A stretch of 64,000 bases of DNA from Trichormus sp. M33_DOE_039. GTDB taxonomy: Bacteria; Cyanobacteriota; Cyanobacteriia; Cyanobacteriales; Nostocaceae. Below, in pieces: positions 18,439 to 26,720 of the stretch (the first letter of the stretch is position 1; each line of letters opens with the position of its first letter). The notes below the pieces were generated by a model. It was not told the DNA's origin. It saw only the letters and a list, made by a program, of their open reading frames with translations, and made no database searches. The DNA is taken from positions 62,001-126,000 of the forward strand of contig DVDT01000044.1 of assembly GCA_015296085.1 (NCBI GenBank), read 5' to 3'. The translations under genes were made by a program, and so were the position numbers.

Positions 18439-18674
18439 TTACTAAACATCCTTGATCTATCTATCTCTTCAAGTTAGGCAAAGAAATTGAAGAACTTGTG
18501 AGGAGCGAAATTCTTCTCAATGATGCTTTTCTAGGATGTTCTCTACTGTAAGTAACTATCTTGGACTCTGAAGTGAATTCTTCCTATTGCTATGGGTATT
18601 ATGAGAAGTGCCTTGAGATACAAGCTAGCTGTCAAACATAGCCAAACTTCCCAACTGTCAATTTTTAATGGCTT

Positions 18675-19004
18675 ATGCCCTTTTACCGCATGAAGACAAA
18701 TCAGCAACAGTCACCAAAATTAAATAATCTTATAAATAGGATTACCCCTCAACTTCAAGAGGAGTCAGAAGAAATTGATGCAGATTATGAAGTAATTGAG
18801 TCAAGTATATTAGTCAGTTTTTTCCCTGAGTGGTACGCAGAACAAGCACAAAAGACTATACGGGGATTAAATATTGACTTGCACTTAGCGGTCTGTGAGG
18901 TAGAAATGAAAAATGGTATTAGTGCTAGTTTAGAGCCAATACCACTGCGTGAACCAATACCAGATACGACAATTTATAATTTAAACGCGATTTTAGACGG
19001 ATGA
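18675..19004 (+). CDS. Hypothetical protein, 109 residues
   Basis: Starts at ATG 18675 or, less likely, ATG 18690; neither has a clear ribosome binding site. It is acidic, with an N-terminal Gln/Asn/Glu-rich part and a C-terminal VCEVEMKNGISASLEPIPLR that looks beta-rich. No known domain is recognised. It converges on the acetolactate synthase gene, with a long perfect palindrome between them. Confidence 0.55.
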   Translation: MPFYRMKTNQQQSPKLNNLINRITPQLQEESEEIDADYEVIESSILVSFFPEWYAEQAQKTIRGLNIDLHLAVCEVEMKNGISASLEPIPLREPIPDTTIYNLNAILDG

Positions 19005-19009
19005 TTAGA

Positions 19010-19046
19010 TGACTGTTGACTGTTGACAGTCAACAGTCAACAGTCA
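19010..19046. terminator. Perfect 37-bp palindrome of TGTTGAC/GTCAACA repeats
   Basis: Arms of 18 bases made of repeated TGACTGT units are perfectly complementary around the single base A19028. It lies between the converging 18675 and ilvB genes and would form a strong hairpin on either strand, so it is a plausible bidirectional terminator. Its tandem heptamer make-up also marks it as a Nostoc-type dispersed repeat. There is no T-tract. Confidence 0.6.
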
Positions 19047-19052
19047 ACATGA

Positions 19053-20951
19053 TTACAACTTAGTGCCGCACTCAGAACAGAAGTTATGGTTGGGGCCGTT
19101 TTTCGTACCGCAATGGCTGCAATAAACTGCTTCGATGTTTGTTTTTGGTAGCTGTTTGGGTAGACCAATCATCTGAGCATTGCTCTTACCTGGGGCTACC
19201 ATTGGATAGCAGTTTTCGTCTTTGGTGACGTGAACATCTAGAATTACGGGCCCGTTGTAGGCTAACATTTCAGCGATCGCATCTTTTAACTGCTCGCGTT
19301 CTGTCACTACGATCCCTTTAATTCCGTAGGCTTTGGCTAATAATTCAATGTCTGGCATCCCGACTTCCATGTTGGAACATGAGTAGCGTTCGCCGTGGAA
19401 GGCTTGTTGCCATTGGCGAACCATGCCTTGCCAACCATTATTCACAATAATAGTCTTGACATTAATCCCGTATTGTGAAGCCGTTCCCAGTTCTTGCAAA
19501 CACATTTGGAAGCTAGCATCACCACTGATACAGACGACTTGTTCATCAGGAAAAGCCACCTTTGCACCAATGGCTGCGGGTAGACCAAAACCCATTGTTC
19601 CTAGACCTGCACTAGAAATCCAGCGTCGGGGGCCATTTTTGAGGAATTGTGCTGACCACATTTGATGTTGACCAACATCAGTAGTGTAGAAAGCGTGGGG
19701 AGCTTGGCGACCAACTTCGACGATGACTTCTTGGGGTGAGATGCTGTCAGGATGTTGGGGTACAACTAAGGGATACTCTTCCCGCCAACGGTTAATTAAG
19801 TTGAGCCACTCTGTAGTTTGGTTGGGTGTACTTTTGACCCCGGCTTGTTTGGAGCGACGTAACAAGTCAATTAACACTTTCCGCACATCGCCAACGATGG
19901 GTACTTCTGGAACGCGGTTTTTACCGACTTCTGCGGGGTCGATGTCGATGTGAATAACTTTAGCGCGGGAGGCGAATTCGTCTAATTTGCCAGTTACGCG
20001 GTCATCAAATCTTGCACCCACACAGATGAGCAAATCACAATCAGTCACCGCAAAGTTAGCGTAAGCTGTACCGTGCATTCCCAACATCCCCAAGGACAAG
20101 GGGTGATGTTCGTCAAAAGCACCGATACCCATCAATGTGGTTGTGACGGGGATTTGGAAGAATTCTGCTAATTCTTGAATTTCTGTATGGGCGTTAGATG
20201 CGATCGCACCGCCACCGACGTACAGTAGAGGACGACGGCTTTCTTGAATTAGCTGAATTGCTGCGTTAATTTGCCTAGGATTCCCCTTCACTGTCGGACG
20301 ATACCCAGGCAATTTAACTGTTCCTGGTTCTACAGGTACATAATCAAATTCCTCAAAGGCTACATCTTTGGGTACGTCAATTAAAACTGGCCCTGGACGA
20401 CCTGTACTAGCAATATGAAACGCCTCAGCCACAATGCGCGCCATATCAGCCGGGTCACGCACTACATAGGAGTGTTTAACTATTGGTAGAGTGATACCGT
20501 AGATATCTGTTTCTTGGAAAGCATCTGTACCGATCATTTTCCGGGGTACTTGTCCTGTGACAATTACCATCGGAATTGAATCCATATAAGCTGTTGCAAT
20601 ACCTGTAACTAAGTTAGTCGCCCCAGGTCCAGAAGTACCGAAGCACACACCGACTTTGCCAGTGGCGCGGGCATAACCATCAGCAGCGTGAGCCGCCCCC
20701 TGTTCGTGCCTCACGAGAATATGCTTAATACTGCCAGTTGCTTCTACTTTATATAGGTCATCATAAATCGGTAGAATCGCTCCACCAGGATAGCCAAAGA
20801 TATATTCGACACCGTGGCGCAGGAGGCTATCCAATAGTGCAAAACCACCAGTTGCCCGTTTTGGGAAGACATCTGATGACGTAGAGCTGACAGAATGGGT
20901 GTGTTGCTCTGTTTGTGAGGGACTAGTCGGGGAAGGCAAGCTCACAGTCAC
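19053..20951 (-). CDS. ilvB: Acetolactate synthase large subunit with C-terminal zinc ribbon
   Basis: GTG 20951 is chosen over TTG 20957 because GAGG ends 7 bases upstream, giving 632 residues. It is a ThDP enzyme with catalytic Glu in [19 protein letters not shown]-region motifs near the middle and the [12 protein letters not shown] ThDP/Mg motif near residue 480. It condenses two pyruvates, or pyruvate and 2-oxobutyrate, at the start of branched-chain amino acid synthesis. The unusual part is the last 25 residues, YCSHCG and FCSECGTKL, a two-CxxC zinc ribbon. No small regulatory subunit gene lies nearby. Confidence 0.93.
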   Translation of the reverse strand: MTVSLPSPTSPSQTEQHTHSVSSTSSDVFPKRATGGFALLDSLLRHGVEYIFGYPGGAILPIYDDLYKVEATGSIKHILVRHEQGAAHAADGYARATGKVGVCFGTSGPGATNLVTGIATAYMDSIPMVIVTGQVPRKMIGTDAFQETDIYGITLPIVKHSYVVRDPADMARIVAEAFHIASTGRPGPVLIDVPKDVAFEEFDYVPVEPGTVKLPGYRPTVKGNPRQINAAIQLIQESRRPLLYVGGGAIASNAHTEIQELAEFFQIPVTTTLMGIGAFDEHHPLSLGMLGMHGTAYANFAVTDCDLLICVGARFDDRVTGKLDEFASRAKVIHIDIDPAEVGKNRVPEVPIVGDVRKVLIDLLRRSKQAGVKSTPNQTTEWLNLINRWREEYPLVVPQHPDSISPQEVIVEVGRQAPHAFYTTDVGQHQMWSAQFLKNGPRRWISSAGLGTMGFGLPAAIGAKVAFPDEQVVCISGDASFQMCLQELGTASQYGINVKTIIVNNGWQGMVRQWQQAFHGERYSCSNMEVGMPDIELLAKAYGIKGIVVTEREQLKDAIAEMLAYNGPVILDVHVTKDENCYPMVAPGKSNAQMIGLPKQLPKTNIEAVYCSHCGTKNGPNHNFCSECGTKL

Positions 20952-21409
20952 GATCAAACCTCAGAGGATAGCTAAGTTAATACGGAATTTCTGTATTTAA
21001 TATTTCAATTTTAGTGGAAAATTTCAACCAAGTTATGACTGAAATTTATATCTTAGGGATGTAGCTGAGGTATCTACATCATGTATGAGCCTGACTGCAT
21101 AAGATGAACCATGCTTATAGTCTAGGACTCAAGCAGGTCATATTGGTTAATTTTCCCTGACTTAGCAAAACTAAAGGGGGTAGAGAGTTTTAGGTGTTAG
21201 GTGTTAGGTGTTGACTGTGTGTCATTTGAGGATCTCAAAATCCATGCACAATTTAGTTTTCGTCATTGCGATCGCAATGACAAGCCAGATAACAAAAATA
21301 GCACTAACCAAAAATCCCCAGATTCCATCAAAGTCAACACCCTAGTGTAAGGGTGTGGGGTAGGGTAGTTTCATACAATCAGAGAAAAAAATAAACTTAG
21401 CTGTCAAAG

Positions 21410-21607
21410 CCTCTCCCCCCGCGGCTACGGTGTACACACAAGTCTGATCACCTTACCCCGTATCTTTTTGATCCCCCTAAATCCCCCTTAAAAAGGGGGA
21501 CTTGATTCTAGTTCCCCCTTTTTTAAGGGGGGTTAGGGGGGATCAAGCCACATTTTGCACTCAGCACAAAGATGTGTGTACACGGTAGCCCCCCGCGGGG
21601 GAGAGGT
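21410..21607. mobile_element. 0.2 kb nested inverted-repeat element, no ORF
   Basis: Outer arms (21410-21441 and 21571-21607) share CCTCTCCCCC-GCGG-CTAC and TGTACACACA in inverted order. An inner arm pair (21468-21500 and 21512-21545), built on GATCCCCCTAAATCCCCC, is also inverted. The whole block can fold into one long hairpin. It lies in the 742 bp gap 20952-21693, which has no gene; the rest holds short GGTGTTA tandem repeats near 21190. A MITE-like element is the best reading; target-site duplication was not established. Confidence 0.55.
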
Positions 21608-21693
21608 TTGGAGAGGGGTAAAAATCTCGGTGACAAAACGAAAATCAAAACTTATAGATTTTCCTTTTTTAGTATGAAACCATCCTGCATTCC

Positions 21694-22347
21694 CTATATG
21701 CTATTAGGAGTACCCACAACTGCACAGGGACAATTAGAGCTTATCTGTTGAATCAGGGGATGGTACACCGATTGACATCCCAAAAATAATATGTCAGCAG
21801 ATTCCATTTCCACAACTGTTTTCAGTTCTTTACTAACATTTCCAAATCGCAGATGTGATTTAAAAGAACCTTGCCACTCTTCAGCTAAATTTCTTGCTTG
21901 CCAAAGAATTCTATCGGCTTCCTGGAGCGAATTTCGTGTATTTCGTTGTACCTTTGATACAGTTTCCTGAACAGTTGGGTGTATTAATATAGATGTAGGT
22001 GATTTGGATATTTCACTGACAGGAGATTCAACAGTTGATAATTTTTTGATGATTCTCAGAGGATGAGATTTTGAATCATCATAGCTTTCTTCTACTACAT
22101 AAACAGCTTGGACTATGACTTCTTGATTAGTTGCTAATCGTGTCTGGTGTGCTATCCAAAAGGCTATGTCTAATGCAGTATGGCTATTAGGAGACGCATC
22201 ATAACCCACAATTAAATTCACTGATTTATTAATTAAACATTGCTCAGGAAAAGCTTTTGTTGGTTCTGGCAACAAGAGGATTTGTTCGATGATGTCATCT
22301 CTACCCATAGCACTTTGTAAACGGGCTAACATTGGCTTGATGTTCAC
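21694..22347 (-). CDS. Universal stress protein family, riboswitch-controlled
   Basis: A 217-residue protein with GTG start 22347 behind AGGAG. After about 40 extra N-terminal residues comes the UspA start NLIVGYDASPNSHTALDIAF. The C-terminus has ADILFLGCQSVYHPLIQQIS and CPCAVVGTPNS. The usual ATP-binding G-x2-G-x9-G(S/T) motif before the last strand is not present, so it is likely a non-ATP-binding USP. A c-di-AMP-type riboswitch precedes it on the same strand (22470-22655), with a weak terminator between, so expression should depend on that ligand. Role: stress or ion/osmotic response, inferred. Confidence 0.8.
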   Translation of the reverse strand: MNIKPMLARLQSAMGRDDIIEQILLLPEPTKAFPEQCLINKSVNLIVGYDASPNSHTALDIAFWIAHQTRLATNQEVIVQAVYVVEESYDDSKSHPLRIIKKLSTVESPVSEISKSPTSILIHPTVQETVSKVQRNTRNSLQEADRILWQARNLAEEWQGSFKSHLRFGNVSKELKTVVEMESADILFLGCQSVYHPLIQQISSNCPCAVVGTPNSI

Positions 22348-22395
22348 AGCTTTGACTTCTCCTAAACTTAACTAACAACGAATGAGAAGTAGGGT

Positions 22396-22423
22396 AAAAA
22401 CGAATAAATAACAGAATTATTCG
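22396..22423 (-). terminator. AT-rich terminator between riboswitch and USP gene
   Basis: On the minus strand CGAATAA pairs with TTATTCG around a 9-base loop, followed by TTTTTA. It ends 48 bases before the USP start. A larger hairpin (22427-22437 with 22464-22474, one mismatch) sits between it and the aptamer. Together they could form the expression platform. Confidence 0.5.
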
Positions 22424-22469
22424 CTAGGAATCCCCAATAACAACTGGTAATAAAGCCAAAGTTTTGGGG

Positions 22470-22655
22470 GTTCCTTCCATTGCCGACGGAGTTAGCTGAC
22501 GGGCTAAGACTGGAAGGTGTCTTTCTTATGAGTGTTGAGTGATACAGTAAAGATGATAATTTACACTCCAAAATAGCTCACTCTGTATAAAGATGCGCCC
22601 CACAATTTGGTTCCTCCGTTTCAAATTTAGATTGACTAAATTTAAATTAGGCGAC
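22470..22655 (-). promoter_or_regulatory. ydaO/yuaA (c-di-AMP) riboswitch upstream of the USP gene
   Basis: Read on the minus strand, the region has the characteristic aptamer blocks. CGGAGGAACCA with a short hairpin TGGGGCGCATCT comes first, then a variable stem. Next is AGCCCGTCAGCTAACTCCGTC, close to the invariant CCGTCAGCTAACCTCGT of the ydaO family, and then GGCAATGGAAGGA. A second copy with the same order is at 26180-26373. Known ydaO riboswitches bind two c-di-AMP molecules and turn expression off. Family assignment is from remembered consensus. Confidence 0.82.
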
Positions 22656-22679
22656 CCACTACAGAAACCATAATTTACT

Positions 22680-23516
22680 TTACTCTTCGTGAGCAAAATA
22701 TTGATCGAGAAAGTTTAAGGCATGATTACGAAGTTCAAAATATTCTTTTGAGTTTCGTATAGCAGCTCGGTCTCGTGGATGAGGAAATGGTACTTCTAAT
22801 ATCTCTCCAATGGTAGCTGCTGGCCCATTAGTCATTAATACGATGCGATCGGACATATAAATAGCCTCATCAACATCGTGAGTGATCATCATGACTGCTT
22901 GTCGATGATGTTCCCAAATATCTAATACTTGCCTTTGTAATTTACCTCTGGTTAAGGCATCTAATGCACCAAAAGGTTCATCCATAAGTAACATTTTGGG
23001 TCTAATTGCTAAGGCTCTAGCAATACCCACTCGCTGTTTCATACCTCCAGAAATTTCATCAGGGTATTTGTCTGCTGCCGCCGTTAAGTTTACCATTGCC
23101 AAGTGTTCGTTCACAATGCTAATTTTTTCAGCCCGATTTGCATTTTTTAACACTTCATCGACAGCTAGGCGAATATTGTCTCTAACTGTTAACCAAGGTA
23201 ACAAAGAATAATTTTGAAATATCATCATTCTTTCCGCCCCAGGTTTACGAATTTCTTTTCCATCAAGGCGTACAGACCCAGAAGTGAGTTTTTCTAAACC
23301 CGCTACAATTTTTAACAAAGTTGATTTACCACAACCAGAATGTCCAATTACGGAGATAAATTCATCTTCACCGATGGTCAAATTCACATCATTAAGTACG
23401 ATAAAGTTACCCTTATCTGGTGTCGGATAAGACTTCACTAAATTTTCAATTTCTAAAAAGTTATGTCTGGACATATTTGGTTGATGAGCCTTGACAGTTA
23501 AAGGTGTGGATTTCAT
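22680..23516 (-). CDS. Nitrate/taurine-type ABC transporter ATPase (NrtD/CynD/TauB-like)
   Basis: ATG 23516 has GGAG 8 bases upstream, and is preferred to an upstream in-frame ATG at 23594; this gives 278 residues. It shows Walker A GHSGCGKST, MIFQNYSLLPWLTV after the Q-loop, signature ISGGMKQRVGIARA, Walker B MLLMDEPFGALD and switch His in ITHDVDEA. It is the last gene of a permease, binding protein, ATPase operon led by a riboswitch. A dispersed repeat (23557-23590) lies in the gap before it. Confidence 0.9.
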   Translation of the reverse strand: MKSTPLTVKAHQPNMSRHNFLEIENLVKSYPTPDKGNFIVLNDVNLTIGEDEFISVIGHSGCGKSTLLKIVAGLEKLTSGSVRLDGKEIRKPGAERMMIFQNYSLLPWLTVRDNIRLAVDEVLKNANRAEKISIVNEHLAMVNLTAAADKYPDEISGGMKQRVGIARALAIRPKMLLMDEPFGALDALTRGKLQRQVLDIWEHHRQAVMMITHDVDEAIYMSDRIVLMTNGPAATIGEILEVPFPHPRDRAAIRNSKEYFELRNHALNFLDQYFAHEE

Positions 23517-23675
23517 GTTAAATACTCCTATAAATTGGGGAGGCAGTGGGTTGGACAGGTTTCCCGACTTGTAGCAACTGCTGTCGTTAGGCAAAGTAAA
23601 AAGTAAAAAAATTATGTTTATTTTGTCTTTTAACTTTTACTTTTAACTTTTAGCTTTTTACTTTTTTGCCTCTAG

Positions 23676-25118
23676 TTAAGATAAGAAAAAACGATTGGGT
23701 GCGTTGGCTCTAATGGCAAAACTATTTAAGTAACCAATGGGATCGCTAGGATCAAAGCCTTTTTTGTCGATGAACACTTCTGGCGGTTCAACTTTATAAT
23801 CTTCTTTAGGACATTGAATGCCCATTTCGCTGGCTATTTCCCGATATAAATCGGTTTTCCAGGCTATTGCGGCTAATTTATCAGCATCTTTAGGAAACTC
23901 TTTGATTTGTCCCCAACGGGCGGCTTGAGTCATTAACCAGATACTTCTGGATCTCCATAAAAATGTGCCGTGTTCACCTGCTTCTTGGGGTACATTTTGG
24001 GGAACATCAAAGAAAATTGTGGTGTCTGTGGCTGTGATGGTGCGGTCTTTGCCGTCAAAACCGCCATAGTTATAATTACCAATAATTCCAGGTGAAGTAA
24101 ATTTACTGGTTGGTGCGTTTGGATTTTTGGGTTTTGCACCTGTAAAGGAACGGTCTGTAAGTAGTTCGGCGACTTCTTGGCGGTTTTCAGGACGGCTGCA
24201 ATACTGACAAGCTTCTATCATGGCTTTTACTAGAGACCGATAGGTTTTGGGATATTTTTCAATAAAGGATTCCATCACTCCTAATAACCTATCTGGGTGT
24301 CCTAACCAAACTTCTTTTCCTTGAGCAAAGGTGAAACCGATATTTTCATTACCTGTAATGGCTCTAGTGTTCCAGGGTTCTGCTACCATGTAGGCTTGCA
24401 TTGCGCCAATCCTGACGTTTGTTACCATCTGCGGGGGTGGAACTATGATGACGCGAAATTCTTTGAGAGGATCGACTCCAGCAGCAGCAGATACGTAACG
24501 CACAAAGTATTCGTAAATCGCGGAACTTAAAACTACAGCCCAGACTTTGTTTTCTGGTGCTTGTTTGGCAAAGTAGGCTCTAAAATCTTTGCCGAAGGCT
24601 TCTAATGCACCATCGCCATATTGTTGTTGATATTCATACCAGGGACGTAAGCCAAAATCCCACATGGCTTTGTTCATGGTCATGGCGTTCCCGTGGTGGT
24701 GAATGGTCATGGCTGCACATAGAGGGGCGTGGCGTGCGCCTTCTGCACCGATACGGGCGTTGGTGACTGCACCGGAAACGACAGGGGACGCATCTAGGCG
24801 ACCAAATATTAAGCCATCACGGGAGTTAGCCCAACTGGCTTCACGGTTGAGTTGGACGTTCAAGCCATATTTGCGAAAGAAGCCTTTTTTCCAGGCGATC
24901 GCAAATGGCGCACAATCATTAACAGGAACATATCCGACAATTAAATCGGGTTTTTCTAGGTCTTGGGATCTGACTACTGGTTGCACTGCTAAGGCTTCTT
25001 CGGTCAGCCCTTTGGCGGATTTGTCTGCTGATATGGCACAGGAGGATAGGGTAATACCGGCGGTTGTTGCTCCTATGCTTTTGATAAAGTCTCGTCTTGT
25101 CCAGTTAGAGTTACTCAT
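23676..25118 (-). CDS. ABC transporter substrate-binding lipoprotein (NrtA/CmpA-like)
   Basis: A 480-residue binding protein with a twin-arginine signal (TRRDFIKSIG) and lipobox LSSC (Cys27), so probably Tat-exported and lipid-anchored. The body resembles the NrtA/CmpA/NasF-type family: VGYVPVNDCAPFAIAWKKGF, SWANSRDGLIFGRLDAS and MTIHHHGNAMTMNKAMWD. The ligand could be nitrate, bicarbonate, cyanate or an organic compound; the sequence does not decide. It is encoded between the permease and ATPase genes on the minus strand. Confidence 0.85.
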   Translation of the reverse strand: MSNSNWTRRDFIKSIGATTAGITLSSCAISADKSAKGLTEEALAVQPVVRSQDLEKPDLIVGYVPVNDCAPFAIAWKKGFFRKYGLNVQLNREASWANSRDGLIFGRLDASPVVSGAVTNARIGAEGARHAPLCAAMTIHHHGNAMTMNKAMWDFGLRPWYEYQQQYGDGALEAFGKDFRAYFAKQAPENKVWAVVLSSAIYEYFVRYVSAAAGVDPLKEFRVIIVPPPQMVTNVRIGAMQAYMVAEPWNTRAITGNENIGFTFAQGKEVWLGHPDRLLGVMESFIEKYPKTYRSLVKAMIEACQYCSRPENRQEVAELLTDRSFTGAKPKNPNAPTSKFTSPGIIGNYNYGGFDGKDRTITATDTTIFFDVPQNVPQEAGEHGTFLWRSRSIWLMTQAARWGQIKEFPKDADKLAAIAWKTDLYREIASEMGIQCPKEDYKVEPPEVFIDKKGFDPSDPIGYLNSFAIRANAPNRFFLS

Positions 25119-25231
25119 GTGGAGTTAAATGGCGTGATTATTTGGCGCATACTGCAAGTAGAACCCGCAGGATAGGCGCAAAGGCACAAAGTTTCTATTG
25201 TGTCTTGATGTTTTATGTGAGTGAGATTTTT

Positions 25232-26083
25232 TTATTTAGAAGCTATTGGCCGATGGGTAACTAGTTCTTGCAGCTTGCCGACGGCGAAGTCTAGGATGAG
25301 TCCAGTTAAGCCAATCACAAACACGGCTAGAAAGACTGAACTAAGGTTTAAACGACTCCATTCGTCCCAAACAAAGAAGCCTATGCCGATACCACCAGTG
25401 AGCATTTCTACTGCAACTATGACTAGCCATGCAATTCCTAAACTGATTCTTAAGCCTGTAAAAATGTATGGTAAGCTGGCAGGCCAAATAATTTTGGTAA
25501 TTCGTCGCCAATGGGGCATTTCTAGCACTTGGGCGACATCTATATAATCTTTGGGAACGCTGGCAACTCCTAGGGCAGTGTTAATAATAGTCGGCCATAG
25601 AGAGGTGATGAAAATGACAAAAATTGCGGAAGGATCGGCTAAGTTGAAAATAGCTAAGGCTATAGGTAGCCAAGCTAAGGGTGATACGGGTTTAAAAATT
25701 TGAATGATGGGATTGAATGCTAGCATGGCGGGTCTAGACATTCCAATCAAGAACCCTACAGGAATTGCTACCACTGCACCCAAGAAAAAACCTATTAGTA
25801 CCCGTCGTAAGCTGGCTATTAATAACCAACCAATCCCTAAATTGCCAGGACCTCTTTGATAAAACGGGTTCAGTATATAGTCTAAATTGGCGGCTAGGGC
25901 TTCGGGTGGTGTGGGCATTAGCTCATGATTAACTAATGCTACCAACCACCAAATTAATATAATGCCTAAGAAACCTATAATTGGTAGTATGACTACATCC
26001 CTCATAATTATAGGTTTGGTCTTTTTCCAGGCAGCTTGACTGACAACAGCGGCGATCGCTGCTAAATTCAATTGCAGTATCAT
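25232..26083 (-). CDS. ABC transporter permease (NrtB/CynB-like)
   Basis: A 283-residue membrane protein with about six hydrophobic segments and an EAA-type coupling loop (DVAQVLEMPHWRRITKIIWP). IFKPVSPLAWLPIALAIF and GGIGIGFFVWDEW match nitrate/cyanate-type permeases. It is the first gene of the operon. The leader upstream carries a c-di-AMP-type riboswitch ending in a strong terminator 33 bases before the ATG. Confidence 0.88.
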   Translation of the reverse strand: MILQLNLAAIAAVVSQAAWKKTKPIIMRDVVILPIIGFLGIILIWWLVALVNHELMPTPPEALAANLDYILNPFYQRGPGNLGIGWLLIASLRRVLIGFFLGAVVAIPVGFLIGMSRPAMLAFNPIIQIFKPVSPLAWLPIALAIFNLADPSAIFVIFITSLWPTIINTALGVASVPKDYIDVAQVLEMPHWRRITKIIWPASLPYIFTGLRISLGIAWLVIVAVEMLTGGIGIGFFVWDEWSRLNLSSVFLAVFVIGLTGLILDFAVGKLQELVTHRPIASK

Positions 26084-26116
26084 AGGTGCAACCTCAACAG
26101 AGTTAAGTGCAGGTAC

Positions 26117-26144
26117 AAAAAAAACCGAGCAGTACCAGCCTCGG
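26117..26144 (-). terminator. Intrinsic terminator between riboswitch and permease gene
   Basis: On the minus strand CCGAG-(10 bases)-CTCGG is followed directly by eight T residues. It lies 33 bases before the permease ATG (26083). Its place just after the aptamer makes it the natural expression platform for transcription attenuation. Confidence 0.85.
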
Positions 26145-26179
26145 ACACTGATGAGAGCTAAACATTAAAAAATGCTGCC

Positions 26180-26373
26180 TCTTCAGTCTCCTCTCAATGC
26201 CTACGAAGTTAGCTGACGGGCTAGGGCTGAGAGTTGCCCTTCTTACGAGAGTTTTGAGGATGAGTTAATTTTTGTCTTAACCCCTACCTTTTGAGTGATT
26301 ACTCTCTGCAAGATTCGCCCCAAAAATGGTTCCTCCGCTCCAACTTTTATATGCGTTTAGTTGGATTAGGCTG
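26180..26373 (-). promoter_or_regulatory. ydaO/yuaA (c-di-AMP) riboswitch upstream of the ABC transporter operon
   Basis: The minus strand reads GCGGAGGAACCATTTTTGG, then GGGGCGAATCTTGCAGAGAG, a variable arm, then AGCCCGTCAGCTAACTTCG and TAGGCATTGAGAGGAG. These blocks and their order match the ydaO family (GGGGCGAAT and CCGTCAGCTAACCTCGT cores), and the region is collinear with the copy at 22470-22655. Both copies begin with GCCTAAT and a small stem-loop before the CGGAGG block. A T8 terminator follows at 26117-26144, fitting an OFF switch. Confidence 0.85.
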
Positions 26374-26635
26374 ACTTACTCATATATAATAATTGGTAGT
26401 GAAAATTGTATCATCTTTCTTCGACAAAGGCAAGCTCTAAATTATAAATGTTGTTTATTTCCAGACAGATTGACTAAGTTTTGTGCGATCGCTCAATGTT
26501 ATTGCGTAAATGTGACTTTTAGTTAGAGTCTACAGTTAAAACCAGAAATTGTCTGTAATCAATAGTTGTATTATTCAACAATGAGTTAAGATAGGAGGCT
26601 TATTAATATATCTCATGGGGTAGATGAAATATTTC

Positions 26636-26691
26636 ACTAAGTTCTATATCTGTCCCTCCAATCGTTACACTAATGACATATAGAACTTAGT
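26636..26691. repeat. 14-bp perfect inverted repeat upstream of the kinase gene
   Basis: ACTAAGTTCTATAT (26636-26649) and ATATAGAACTTAGT (26678-26691) are exact inverted copies separated by 28 bases. The right arm ends 29 bases before the histidine kinase ATG. No T-tract follows. It could be an operator or a leader hairpin. The rest of 26374-26720 shows only a HIP1 octamer and no gene; it is the divergent promoter region. Confidence 0.6.
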
Positions 26692-26720
26692 CCTCTATCT
26701 CCTAGCCGAATTGTAAAAGC

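Noticed and set aside
24703-25128. 141-residue plus-strand ORF opposite the binding protein gene
   Set aside because: Antisense shadow of the lipoprotein gene; no supporting signal.
22470-26373. ykkC (guanidine-I) riboswitch for the transporter leader
   Set aside because: Considered because guanidine riboswitches often precede such ABC transporters, but the CCGTCAGCTAAC and GGGGCGAAT cores fit ydaO/yuaA, not ykkC.
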